From assembly GCA_020848075.1 (NCBI GenBank), contig JADLAV010000031.1:216840-280839 (forward strand): DNA of 64,000 bases. Reading direction: 5' to 3'. Position numbers and translations under genes: made by a program. Under the pieces are notes generated by a model, which worked only from the letters and a program-made list of their open reading frames with translations, ran no database searches and was not told where the DNA came from. Origin of the DNA: Burkholderiales bacterium (GTDB lineage Bacteria > Pseudomonadota > Gammaproteobacteria > Burkholderiales > SG8-39). Numbering within the stretch: position 1 is the first letter of the stretch; every line of letters starts with the position of its first letter. Positions 25,259 to 35,587 of this stretch are shown one piece after another.

Positions 25259-26224
25259 ATGCGCGCCTTCTACGTCCTCGACCGGCCGGACGGCACCACG
25301 CTCGAAGCGCGTGAGGTCGCCACGCCCGAGCCCGGCCCCGGGCAACTCTTGATCCGCGTGCGTGCGAGCGCGCTCAACCGCGGCGAGCTCACCTCGCTCT
25401 ACGCCGGGGCGGCGGGCACGGCCCGTCCCGGTGGCGCCGAGGCCGCGGGCGAAGTCGTCGCGCCCGGCAGCGAAGCCAGGCGTTTTGCGCCCGGCACCCG
25501 CGTCATGGGACGTCTCAAGGGCGGCTTCGCGGAGTACGCGCTCCTCGACGCCGGCGAAGCCATGATCGTCCCGGAGCGGCTCGGGTGGGAGGAAGCCGCG
25601 ACCGTGCCGATCGTCTTCCTGGTCGCCTACGACATGCTGGTCACCTACGGGCGTCTCGCGCGCGGCGAGTGGGTACTGATCGCGGCCGTGTCGTCCGGCG
25701 TCGGCGTCGCGAGCCTGCAGCTCGCGAAAGCGATGTGCGCGAAGGTCATCGGCACCTCGGGGTCGGGCGCGAAGCTCGCGAAGCTCCGCTCGCTCGACCT
25801 CGACGCCGGCATCGCGACACGCGGCGACTTCGTCGACGAGGTGATGCGCATCACCGGCAAGCACGGCGCCGATCTCGCCATCAACAACGTCGGCGGCACC
25901 GTGTTTCCGGCGCTCGTGCGCGCGGCCGCCTATCGCGGGCGCATCGCCACCGTGGGTTACGTCGACGGCACGCTGCACGCCGACCTCGATCTCGGCGCGC
26001 TGCATGCGAAGCGTCTCGAGCTCTTCGGCGTGAGCAACCGGCTGCGCACGGCAGAGGAGCGCGCGCTCACAGTCGCCGGCTTCACGCGCGACAGCCTGCC
26101 CTTCCTCGCCGACGGGACGATCCGGCCGCTCATCGACCGCACCTTCGACTTCGACGCCCTACCCCAGGCGAAAGCCTACTTCGACACCAACACGCACGTC
26201 GGCAAGATCGCCATCCGGCTCTGA
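25259..26224 (+). CDS. Zinc-free quinone oxidoreductase-like dehydrogenase (MDR family)
   Basis: 321 residues. The N-terminal GroES-like domain (EVATPEPGPGQLLIRVRASALN) lacks the catalytic zinc ligands, and the Rossmann domain has the nucleotide motif SSGVGVASLQLAKA, both typical of quinone oxidoreductases / enoyl reductases of the medium-chain family using NADPH. The start at 25259 follows GGGAG with good spacing and gives the usual length. The stop is 5 bp from the convergent metF-like gene. Confidence 0.88.
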   Translation: MRAFYVLDRPDGTTLEAREVATPEPGPGQLLIRVRASALNRGELTSLYAGAAGTARPGGAEAAGEVVAPGSEARRFAPGTRVMGRLKGGFAEYALLDAGEAMIVPERLGWEEAATVPIVFLVAYDMLVTYGRLARGEWVLIAAVSSGVGVASLQLAKAMCAKVIGTSGSGAKLAKLRSLDLDAGIATRGDFVDEVMRITGKHGADLAINNVGGTVFPALVRAAAYRGRIATVGYVDGTLHADLDLGALHAKRLELFGVSNRLRTAEERALTVAGFTRDSLPFLADGTIRPLIDRTFDFDALPQAKAYFDTNTHVGKIAIRL

Positions 26225-26229
26225 CTTCT

Positions 26230-27189
26230 TCATTTGACGCTGGCGCGCGGTGAGCCGGCGACGCCCGAATCCGCGATCACCTCGGGCAGCGCCGCGTGAA
26301 AGCGCGGGGCCATGACGTGCGCGCCGGCGATGCCCGGGATCGTGGCGAGCTCCTGCAAGAGCTCCACGCAGATCCGCTTGCCTTCCCGCTTCGGGTCGGC
26401 CGCGCGCTCCAGCCGCTCGACGATCGCCTCCGGGATCGTGGTGCCGAAGAGCTGCTCCCGCATCCAGCGCGCCGAGCGTGCCGAAGGGATCGGGGCGATG
26501 CCGATCAGGATCGGCACGCGCTGCGCGATGCCGAGGTCGAGGAGCCGCGCGGCGTAGCGCCGCACCACCGCGACGTCCATGCAGAACTGCGTCTGGATGA
26601 AGTCCGCGCCGGCTTCGGCCTTCGCGAGAAGCCCCGCAGGCCGCCAATCCGCCGGCGGATCCACCGGCGTCTCCGCCGCGCCGAGCAGGAGCGGCACGAC
26701 GCCCTCGATCGGTGTGCCGGAAGGGAGCACGTGCTCCGTGCGCATGCGATGCGCCATCGCGAGCGCGTCGATGGTCAAGAGGTCGAACACCCCCTTCGCT
26801 TCCGGCTGATCGCCCCTCGACGGGTCGTCGCCGCGCAGCACGAGGACGTTGCGGATGCCGAGCGCGATTGCACCCAGCAGATCGGCTTGCAGCGCGAGCC
26901 GGTTGCGGTCGCGGCAGGTCATCTGCAGGATCGGCTCGATCCCGTGCCGCACGAGGAAGTGCGCCGCGGCGAGGCTCGACATGTGCGTCTTGGCGCTGGC
27001 GCCGTCGGTGACGTTCACCGCGGTCGCGAGGCCCTTCAGCGGCAGCGCGTGGTCGACGAAGGCGGCCGCATCGGTCGCGACCGGCGGCGACACCTCGGCG
27101 GTGACGGCGAAGAGTCCGCTTCTCAGGAAGCGCTCCAGCTCGCTGATTGCAGCCGTCAATCCCGGCACGTGCGCGGGCAATTCCCTCAT
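26230..27189 (-). CDS. metF: Methylenetetrahydrofolate reductase-like protein
   Basis: 319 residues with the MetF/MTHFR barrel: FAVTAEVSPP at the N-terminus (catalytic Glu in AEVSPP), NVTDGASAKTHMSSLAAA, ILQMTCRDRNRLALQ, VLVLRGDDP and GADFIQTQFCMD. The family uses FAD and NADH to reduce 5,10-methylene-THF. The sequence belongs to the divergent group found beside corrinoid methyltransferases or alone, so it may act on another pterin pool or be a second copy. RBS GGAGG six bases upstream. Confidence 0.85.
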   Translation of the reverse strand: MRELPAHVPGLTAAISELERFLRSGLFAVTAEVSPPVATDAAAFVDHALPLKGLATAVNVTDGASAKTHMSSLAAAHFLVRHGIEPILQMTCRDRNRLALQADLLGAIALGIRNVLVLRGDDPSRGDQPEAKGVFDLLTIDALAMAHRMRTEHVLPSGTPIEGVVPLLLGAAETPVDPPADWRPAGLLAKAEAGADFIQTQFCMDVAVVRRYAARLLDLGIAQRVPILIGIAPIPSARSARWMREQLFGTTIPEAIVERLERAADPKREGKRICVELLQELATIPGIAGAHVMAPRFHAALPEVIADSGVAGSPRASVK

Positions 27190-27408
27190 GCATGGCCTCC
27201 GTCGGCGGCTGCGATATTAGCAAGGCGCGCACCCGGTCACCACCGTGCGCATCGTCGGGCACGCGGACAGCACCGGCACCGGTGCGATCAACCATCCGCT
27301 CGCGGTGAACCGCGCCGCAATCCTCCCCCGGGCCGCGGTAGAGGGCCACGCAGCGGGCCCGCGCCGTCACCTCCTTTTCCGGAGAGGACGGATTGCGCCC
27401 TGCTCCTG

Positions 27409-27414
27409 TATAAT
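27409..27414 (+). promoter_or_regulatory. TATAAT -10 element upstream of rhlE
   Basis: A consensus TATAAT, preceded by CCTG, lies 219 bp before the helicase start. No good -35 is found 17 bp upstream (AGGACG there), so the promoter may be activator-dependent, or the match may be chance. TATAAT is rare in DNA of this composition, which favours a real site. Confidence 0.4.
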
Positions 27415-27428
27415 CCGTGCAGCCGTTC

Positions 27429-27453
27429 GGTGCCCGTAATCCGGTCGGGCACC
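27429..27453 (+). other. 8-bp perfect hairpin in the rhlE leader
   Basis: GGTGCCCG (27429-27436) pairs with CGGGCACC (27446-27453) around a 9-nt loop, starting about 15 nt after the -10 element. It would form at the extreme 5' end of the transcript and could stabilise it or take part in temperature or helicase feedback. Confidence 0.4.
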
Positions 27454-27632
27454 CCGGCGATCGTTGCGGTCCTTCCCCCGAAGACCTCCCGATTCCCTTC
27501 AACGTAGTCGCGACTGCCTGAACCGGTTCTGCGGCCTTACCTGCCGCTGCAGGCCGAGCAGAAGCGACGGCCTTTGCCGTGGTTTCTTGATTTGCCGGCG
27601 TGCACCCGCGCGCCGCAGCAGAGGAGTATTGC

Positions 27633-29165
27633 TTGAATCAATCGTTTGCTGAACTCGGCCTCGTCGCCGAGCTCGTCCGCGCCGTCGCCGAAGAGGGCTA
27701 CACGGTCCCCACCCCGGTCCAGGCGCAGGCCATTCCCGTCATCCTCGCCGGCCGCGACGTCCTCGCAGGCGCGCAGACTGGCACCGGCAAGACCGCCGGC
27801 TTCACGCTGCCGATGCTGCAGCGCCTCGCCCGGCACACGCATCACGGCGGCCGCCATGCAGTGCGCGCGCTCGTGCTCACGCCCACCCGCGAGCTCGCCG
27901 CCCAGGTCGAGGAGAGCATCCGCACCTATGGCAGGCACATGTCGCTCCGCTCGACGCTCGTCTATGGCGGGGTCGGGATCCAGCCCCAGATCGAGGCGCT
28001 CCGGCACGGCGTGGACATCCTGGTCGCGACCCCCGGGCGCCTGCTCGACCACGTCGGTCAGAAGACGGTGAATCTCTCGCACGTGGAGATCCTCGTGCTC
28101 GACGAGGCCGACCGGATGCTCGACATGGGTTTCATCCACGACATCCGCAAGGTGCTCGCGCTCCTGCCGCAGAATCGCCAGAACCTGCTCTTCTCCGCCA
28201 CCTTCTCGGACGAGATCCGCACGCTCGCGAGCGGCCTCCTGCGCGATCCGGCCTACGTCCAGGTCGCCCCGCGCAACGCCGAGTCGGCGCTGGTCGCGCA
28301 GCGCATCCACCCGGTCGACCAGGGACGCAAGCGTGCACTGCTCGCCCACCTCGTGCGCGCCGGCGACTGGCGCCAGGTGCTCGTCTTCACCCGCACCAAG
28401 CACGGCGCGAACCGCCTTGCCGAGCAGCTCGCCAAGGACGGCATCGAGGCGGCGGCCATCCACGGCAACAAGAGCCAGGGCGCCCGCACCCGCGCCCTCG
28501 CGAGCTTCAAGTCGGGCGAGCTGCGCGTGCTGGTCGCGACCGACCTCGCCGCGCGCGGCCTCGACATCGAGCAGCTGCCGCACGTCGTCAACTACGAGCT
28601 GCCGAACGTGCCCGAGCATTACGTGCACCGCATCGGGCGCACCGGCCGGGCCGGCATGACCGGCGAGGCGCTCTCGCTCGTCTCGCCGGACGAGTACGCG
28701 TATCTCGCCGACATCGAGAAGCTGCTCAAGCGCAAGCTCGAGCGCGAGATCGTTCCGGGCTTCGAGCCGGGCACCGCCGCGCCGCCCGCGAGCGAGGCGC
28801 ACCGGCGCGCGCCGCAGCAGCGGCACGCGCAGCAACCCCGGCGGCAGGAGGAGCGCGGGCAGCGGCAGCGGCCCGGGGCATCCGCCACCGCGCGTACGCA
28901 GCCGCCGCAGCAGCCGCGCGACGATCGGCCGAGCAGATCACGCGGAGCCGAGCAACTCCCGCGCACCGCACGGGACCACCGCGCGCACGGCGCGGGCGAG
29001 GAGCGCCAGCCGGCCTCGAACGCAACCGCCCTCTTCCCCTCGTCCGGCGCCGTGTACGGACACGGCGGCGGGAGCGCGGGTGAGCGCGGCGCGCGCGGGG
29101 GAGCGCGCGATCGCGGGCGCGAGGTGGCTGCGCTTCTCGGCGGCTCGCACCGTCGCGGCCGCTGA
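27633..29165 (+). CDS. rhlE: RhlE-type DEAD-box RNA helicase
   Basis: 510 residues. All helicase motifs are present: Q motif [10 protein letters not shown]-like ([12 protein letters not shown]), motif I AQTGTGKT, Ia [30 protein letters not shown] and [12 protein letters not shown]. The C-terminal 120 residues are low-complexity, rich in Arg, Gln and Pro, typical of RhlE-group RNA-binding tails. The start is placed at TTG 27633, six bases after GAGGAG, because homologues begin with SFAELGL; a GTG at 27600 would add a non-conserved extension. Helicases of this group remodel ribosome precursors and cold-stabilised RNA. RRM, IF-1 and FKBP genes follow on the same strand. Confidence 0.95.
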   Translation: MNQSFAELGLVAELVRAVAEEGYTVPTPVQAQAIPVILAGRDVLAGAQTGTGKTAGFTLPMLQRLARHTHHGGRHAVRALVLTPTRELAAQVEESIRTYGRHMSLRSTLVYGGVGIQPQIEALRHGVDILVATPGRLLDHVGQKTVNLSHVEILVLDEADRMLDMGFIHDIRKVLALLPQNRQNLLFSATFSDEIRTLASGLLRDPAYVQVAPRNAESALVAQRIHPVDQGRKRALLAHLVRAGDWRQVLVFTRTKHGANRLAEQLAKDGIEAAAIHGNKSQGARTRALASFKSGELRVLVATDLAARGLDIEQLPHVVNYELPNVPEHYVHRIGRTGRAGMTGEALSLVSPDEYAYLADIEKLLKRKLEREIVPGFEPGTAAPPASEAHRRAPQQRHAQQPRRQEERGQRQRPGASATARTQPPQQPRDDRPSRSRGAEQLPRTARDHRAHGAGEERQPASNATALFPSSGAVYGHGGGSAGERGARGGARDRGREVAALLGGSHRRGR

Positions 29166-29194
29166 TACAACGACTACGCATCGAGGAGGCACAC

Positions 29195-29464
29195 ATGGAA
29201 ATCTTCGTCGGCAATCTCGCACCCCAGACGACCGAGCAGGAACTCGTCGATCTCTTCCAGCCGTTCGGCGAGGTGAAGTGGGTCGAGGTGAAGCGCGAGA
29301 TGTTCACCGGCGCCTGCAAGGGCTTCGGCTTCGTCGAGATGCCGGGCCGGCAGCATTCGCTCAACGCCATCGCCGGCCTGAACGGCAAGGAGCTGCACGG
29401 CCAGCCGCTCCGCGTGAACGAGGCGCAGTCGCGCCCGGCCCGCGGCGGCCAGCGCCGGCGCTAA
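29195..29464 (+). CDS. RRM-domain RNA-binding protein
   Basis: 89 residues: one RNA-recognition motif with RNP2 IFVGNL at the N-terminus and RNP1 KGFGFVEM, then a short basic tail (PARGGQRRR). Such single-RRM proteins (RbpA-like) occur in Cyanobacteria and Proteobacteria and are often cold-induced. The gene begins 29 bp after rhlE and ends 17 bp before the IF-1 paralogue. Confidence 0.93.
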   Translation: MEIFVGNLAPQTTEQELVDLFQPFGEVKWVEVKREMFTGACKGFGFVEMPGRQHSLNAIAGLNGKELHGQPLRVNEAQSRPARGGQRRR

Positions 29465-29481
29465 CGAGCGGCGCAACCCGC

Positions 29482-29757
29482 ATGGCAAAGGAAGAGCTCG
29501 TCGAGATGGAAGGCGTCGTCAGCGAAGTGCTGCCGAACACCTCCTTCCGCGTCACGCTCCAGAACGGCGCGACGGTCACCGCGTACGCCTCCGGCAGGAT
29601 GCGCAAGCATCGCATCCGCATCCTCGCCGGCGACCGCGTGACGCTCGAGATGTCGCCGTACGACCTCACCAAGGGCCGGATCAACTTCCGGCACAAGGAC
29701 GACGCCCCGCCGCCCAGCATGGGAGCCCACCGCCCGCCGATGAAGCGGCGGCGTTAG
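29482..29757 (+). CDS. infA: Translation initiation factor IF-1 (paralogue with C-terminal extension)
   Basis: 91 residues. The S1/OB fold is clear: [26 protein letters not shown]-like [26 protein letters not shown]. It is about 20 residues longer than ordinary IF-1, ending in a Pro/Arg-rich tail ([16 protein letters not shown]). Such second infA copies are common in Betaproteobacteria and are usually linked to cold-shock-like genes, as here with rhlE and the RRM gene. Confidence 0.92.
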   Translation: MAKEELVEMEGVVSEVLPNTSFRVTLQNGATVTAYASGRMRKHRIRILAGDRVTLEMSPYDLTKGRINFRHKDDAPPPSMGAHRPPMKRRR

Positions 29758-29792
29758 GCCAGATCAACGACAACGAGCGCCCGGGAGCCACC

Positions 29793-30140
29793 ATGCCTGC
29801 TGCCACCACCACCGCATCCGGCCTGATCATCGAAGAGCTCACCGTGGGCGAAGGCGCCACGGCCGCAGCCGGCCAGCGTGTCACGGTGCACTACACCGGC
29901 TGGCTCACCGACGGCAGGAAGTTCGATTCGAGCAAGGACCGCGACGAGCCGTTCGTGTTCCCGCTTGGCGGGCGCCGCGTCATCGCGGGCTGGGACGAAG
30001 GCGTGCAGGGCATGCGGGTGGGCGGCGTGCGCAAGCTCACCATCCCGCCGGAGCTCGGCTATGGCGCGCGCGGCGCCGGCGGCGTCATTCCGCCGAACGC
30101 CACGCTGGTGTTCGAAGTCGAGCTGCTCGCCGCCGGCTGA
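29793..30140 (+). CDS. FKBP-type peptidyl-prolyl cis-trans isomerase
   Basis: 115 residues, the minimal FKBP domain. Active-site residues fit the family: [57 protein letters not shown]. No signal peptide, so it is a cytoplasmic folding catalyst. It closes the RNA/folding gene run and is convergent with the GST gene (28 bp apart). Confidence 0.95.
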   Translation: MPAATTTASGLIIEELTVGEGATAAAGQRVTVHYTGWLTDGRKFDSSKDRDEPFVFPLGGRRVIAGWDEGVQGMRVGGVRKLTIPPELGYGARGAGGVIPPNATLVFEVELLAAG

Positions 30141-30168
30141 TCCCGCGGCGCCTCGGGCGCTGACCGGC

Positions 30169-30888
30169 TCAGCGATCGAGCTCCGGGTAGTGCCGGAAGA
30201 TCCCGTACTGGTTGAACGGGATGCGGCGCTCGGAGGCGAGGTAGGCGCCGGTCCGCGGACGGGCGGTCACGCGGTCGCGTAGCGCCATCACCTTCGGATA
30301 CCGGACGCGCCGGCGCGCCATCGCCCGCGGGAAAGCATAGCGCAGCCCCTCGACCATCTGGTAGAGCGACAGGTCGGCGTAGGCGAGCCGCCGCCCGAGC
30401 AGATAGCTTCCGCGCCCGCGCTCGATCACGCGCTCGAAGTAGCCGAGGAACTTCGGCAGGCGGTTGCGCAGAAAGTCGTCCGCCCGCTGCTTCGCCTCGC
30501 GCTTCTGCTCCTCGTAGTAGAGACCGCTCCCGATCGGGTGATGCGTGTCGTGCACCTCGGTTAGGAAGTCGGCGATGGTGAGCTGCAGCTGATGGGCCCA
30601 CAGCCGATCGGCCTCCCCGCGCGGCACGAGTCCGAGCCGCGGCGCAAGATGCTGCAGGATGTTCGCCGTCTGCCCGATGACGAGCTTGCCCGCCTTGAGA
30701 TACGGCGGCGCGAACGGCGGCCGCTCGACCGATTTCGCCTCGAGGAAGCGCATCAGCGCGGGCATCCCCATGCCGCGCCCGGTGCCGCGCGCCACGTCGA
30801 CGTAGTCCGCGCCGCCCTCCTCGAGCGCGAGCCGGACGAATTCCCCGCGGCCCTGGATCGAGGGCCAGTAGTAGAGCTCGTATCGCAT
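30169..30888 (-). CDS. Glutathione S-transferase
   Basis: 239 residues. The thioredoxin-like N-terminal domain begins YELYYWPSIQGRGEFVRLALEEGG, with the conserved cis-Pro region replaced by a long loop ending LVIGQTANILQHLA (glutathione-binding Q-T/S pair), and the helical C-terminal domain has YADLSLYQMVEGLRYAF. It resembles the sigma/prostaglandin-D-synthase-like group more than the beta class. AGGAGG lies seven bases before the ATG at 30888. The NAD-malic enzyme gene ends 29 bp upstream on the same strand. Confidence 0.9.
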   Translation of the reverse strand: MRYELYYWPSIQGRGEFVRLALEEGGADYVDVARGTGRGMGMPALMRFLEAKSVERPPFAPPYLKAGKLVIGQTANILQHLAPRLGLVPRGEADRLWAHQLQLTIADFLTEVHDTHHPIGSGLYYEEQKREAKQRADDFLRNRLPKFLGYFERVIERGRGSYLLGRRLAYADLSLYQMVEGLRYAFPRAMARRRVRYPKVMALRDRVTARPRTGAYLASERRIPFNQYGIFRHYPELDR

Positions 30889-30917
30889 GCGCGTTCCTCC
30901 TGGTCGCTTGGCGGCTT

Positions 30918-32573
30918 TCAGCCGACGTAGCTGCGATAGCGCGGCTCGTACATCTGCGCGCGGATGTCCGCCAGCACGTCGGCGGGCTTCGGCTTCGACG
31001 CGAGGCCGCGCGCGTGTGCGACTTCGGCCACCGCCGCCGCGATGCGGGCCGACACTTCGCGCACCCGTGTGAGCGGCGGGTAGAGGCTGCCCTGCGCGAG
31101 ATCGGCCTCGCTCACTTCCGCCGCGAGCGCGTGCGCTGCGGCGAGGAACATCTCGTCGGTGACGCGCGTCGCACCGCAGGCGATCGCGCCCAGTCCGACA
31201 CCCGGGAAGATGTACGAGTTGTTGCACTGGCGCGGGACCAGCGTCTTGCCCGCGAGCGCTGCCGGCCCGAACGGACTGCCCGAGGCGAACAGCGCCCGCC
31301 CGTCGGTCGCCTGGTAGGCCTGCTCCGCGGTGCACTCGGAGTTCGCGGTCGGGTTCGAGAGCGCGAAGACGATCGGGCGCGCGTTGACCTCGGCCATCGC
31401 GCGCAGCACCGCTTCTGTGAAGGCGCCGCCTGCGGTCGAGACCCCGACGATCGCCGTGGGCCGCAACGCCTTCACCGCGGCGCTGAAGTTGCCGAGCGGC
31501 GGATGCTTGTGCGCGTACGCCTGCTTGTGCTCGGCAAGGTCGCTCCGACCCGCGATCACCAGCCCGCCGGTGTCGAACATCCAGAGGCGCCGGAGCGCCG
31601 AGGCGGCGTCGAGGCCGGCGATCGTCATCGCGGAGACGACCATGTTGCAGAGCCCGGTCGCCGCCCCGCCCGCCCCGAGGCAGAGGATCCGCTGGTCTTG
31701 CAGCCGGCCGCCCGTGACGCGCATCGCCGAGAGCAGGCCCGCGAGCAGCACCGCGCCGGTGCCCTGGATGTCGTCGTTGAACGCGCAGGCGCGCTCCCGC
31801 CATCGCTCGAGCAGGCGGAAGGCATTCCGGTTGGCGAAATCCTCGAACTGGATCAGCACCCCCGGGAACACCTTCCGCGCCGCGGCGATGAACTCGGCCA
31901 CGAGCGCGTCGTATTCCGCCCCGTCCGCGCGCCGCCGCTTGAGACCACAGTAGAGCGGGTCCGCGAGGCAGCCCTCGTTGTTCGTGCCGACGTCGATCGT
32001 GACGGGCAGCGTGCGCGCGGGATCGACCCCTGCGCAGGCGGTGTAGAGCACGAGCTTGCCGATCGGGATGCCCATGCCGTTCGCACCGAGATCGCCGAGC
32101 CCCAGGATGCGGCTACCGTCGGTGACGACGATGATCGCCACGTCGCGATGCGGCCAGTTGCGCAGCACCTTCGCGACGCGTCCGCGATGGGCGGGCGTGA
32201 TGAAGAGCCCGCGCGGGCGCTGGACGATGTGGCTGTACTGCTGGCACGCCGTCCCGACCGTCGGGGTGTACACGAGCGGCACCATCTCGTCCGGATGATC
32301 GATCAGCGTGCGGAAGAAGAGCGTCTCGTTGCGGTTGTGCAGCCCCTCGAGCGCGATGTACTTCTCGAGCGGTGCCGGCAGCCGCCGCACGTGCTCGAGC
32401 ACGAGATCGACCTGCTCCTCGAGCGTGTAGACGCGCGGCGGCAGCAGCCCGTCGAGCCCGAGCGCGGCGCGCTCGGCTTCCGTGAACGCCGCACCCCGGT
32501 TCAGCTCGGGGTCGCGCAGGAGCGCAGTGCCGGTGGGGTGCGCGGCCTTCGGACGCTTTCGGATGGAACCCAT
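30918..32573 (-). CDS. maeA: NAD-dependent malic enzyme (SfcA/MaeA type)
   Basis: 551 residues, close to the usual length. VYTPTVGTACQQYSHI holds the catalytic Tyr, GLGDLGANGMGIPIGKL and the Lys in LKRRRADGAEYD line the malate site, FNDDIQGTGAV holds metal-binding Asp residues, and GAGGAATG is the dinucleotide loop. The enzyme decarboxylates malate to pyruvate. The sequence is that of the large eukaryote-like SfcA group and not the MaeB-phosphotransacetylase fusion. Start at 32573 gives no strong SD. Confidence 0.95.
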   Translation of the reverse strand: MGSIRKRPKAAHPTGTALLRDPELNRGAAFTEAERAALGLDGLLPPRVYTLEEQVDLVLEHVRRLPAPLEKYIALEGLHNRNETLFFRTLIDHPDEMVPLVYTPTVGTACQQYSHIVQRPRGLFITPAHRGRVAKVLRNWPHRDVAIIVVTDGSRILGLGDLGANGMGIPIGKLVLYTACAGVDPARTLPVTIDVGTNNEGCLADPLYCGLKRRRADGAEYDALVAEFIAAARKVFPGVLIQFEDFANRNAFRLLERWRERACAFNDDIQGTGAVLLAGLLSAMRVTGGRLQDQRILCLGAGGAATGLCNMVVSAMTIAGLDAASALRRLWMFDTGGLVIAGRSDLAEHKQAYAHKHPPLGNFSAAVKALRPTAIVGVSTAGGAFTEAVLRAMAEVNARPIVFALSNPTANSECTAEQAYQATDGRALFASGSPFGPAALAGKTLVPRQCNNSYIFPGVGLGAIACGATRVTDEMFLAAAHALAAEVSEADLAQGSLYPPLTRVREVSARIAAAVAEVAHARGLASKPKPADVLADIRAQMYEPRYRSYVG

Positions 32574-32699
32574 GAAACGCGTGGCACCTTCGTTTGCCGA
32601 TGCTTCATTCTGGGAACTCGCGCGGGGCGGCGCTTGATGCAGATCAATCGGTGCCGCGGTGCGACCGCCGCGCGCGGGCTCCGTCTCCCCGGCACGGCC

Positions 32700-34700
<2,001 letters not shown>

Positions 34701-34756
34701 GAGCGATTGACCACTCGCGGAGAAAAGCGCTACCGTGCCGTCTTGGGAAGGCCGTC

Positions 34757-35587
34757 GTGCGGCATCCAGTCAGCAGGCACTACGACGCGCTCGTGGTCGG
34801 TGCCGGCCCCGCCGGCGCTCACCTCGCCCGCCTCCTCGCGCGCACCGGACGGCGCGTCGCGATCCTCGACAAGCAGCGCTTCCCGCGGGAGAAGGTGTGC
34901 GGCGGCGGGCTCTCGCGCAAGGCGATCGCTCTGCTCGACCTCGACATCGCCCCGGTGCCCGGCGCCGCGCTGGAGAGCTTCGGCGACCGCGCGCTCTTCG
35001 ACTTCGGCGCGATGCCGCGAGGCTGCGGCTGGATCTTCCCGAAACACGACCATCTGAATGTCGGCGTCTACTCCCCGTTCGGCGGGACCGCGCTGCGCCG
35101 GCACCTGGACCGTTTCATGGATCGCCATCCAGCGCTCAGCGGCCGTCAGCGCATCGAGTACCGCGGGTTCGTGATCCCGTTGCGGAACGAGGCCGGCGCG
35201 TTCGAGCGCGGACCGGTCGCGCTGATCGGCGACGCGGCCGGTCTCGCCGAGCCGATCTTCGGCGAAGGCATCTACTTCGCGCTGATGAGCGCCGCCCTCG
35301 CAGCGCAGGCGGAGATCGAGCGCGACGCCGGCGCGGCGCCCATGCGCTACACGCAGCGCCTCGCGCGCGAGCTCCTGCCCGAGCTGCGCGCGGCCGCGTG
35401 GCTCGCGCGAGCGCTGTTCACTTTCCCCGAATTCACGTTCCGCCACCTCGTCTGCGACGGCCGCGCCAACGATCTCTTCGCAGGCCTGATCACCGGGGAG
35501 ACCGGCTACCGCGAGTGCCTGCGCCGGACGCTCCTCGCCTCGCCGCGGTGGTTGTTCCGATCGGCCCCGCGCGCTCGTCAGACGTAG
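34757..35587 (+). CDS. Geranylgeranyl-reductase-like flavoprotein with an internal deletion
   Basis: 276 residues from GTG 34757. The FAD-binding start (DALVVGAGPAGAHLARLL, then FPREKVCGGGLS) and the later block GWIFPKHDHLNVGV and GDAAGLAEPIFGEGI clearly belong to the geranylgeranyl-reductase / PHBH-like family. In that family about 80-100 residues normally separate CGGGLS from GWIFPK and contain the second FAD contact (D/G-A-D-G region). Here only about 40 residues lie between. The frame is kept, so this is an in-frame internal loss. It may be inactive or a specialised short form. Its last ten bases overlap the 3' end of the convergent amidohydrolase gene. Confidence 0.78.
   Translation: MRHPVSRHYDALVVGAGPAGAHLARLLARTGRRVAILDKQRFPREKVCGGGLSRKAIALLDLDIAPVPGAALESFGDRALFDFGAMPRGCGWIFPKHDHLNVGVYSPFGGTALRRHLDRFMDRHPALSGRQRIEYRGFVIPLRNEAGAFERGPVALIGDAAGLAEPIFGEGIYFALMSAALAAQAEIERDAGAAPMRYTQRLARELLPELRAAAWLARALFTFPEFTFRHLVCDGRANDLFAGLITGETGYRECLRRTLLASPRWLFRSAPRARQT

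Larger units (their letters stand above)
27190..27632 (+). other. 443-bp upstream/leader region of the RNA helicase gene
   Basis: No gene is supported. The region contains a good -10 hexamer (TATAAT at 27409-27414) and then about 210 nt of presumed 5' leader with a perfect 8-bp hairpin. Long structured leaders are usual for cold-inducible DEAD-box helicase genes. Confidence 0.5.
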
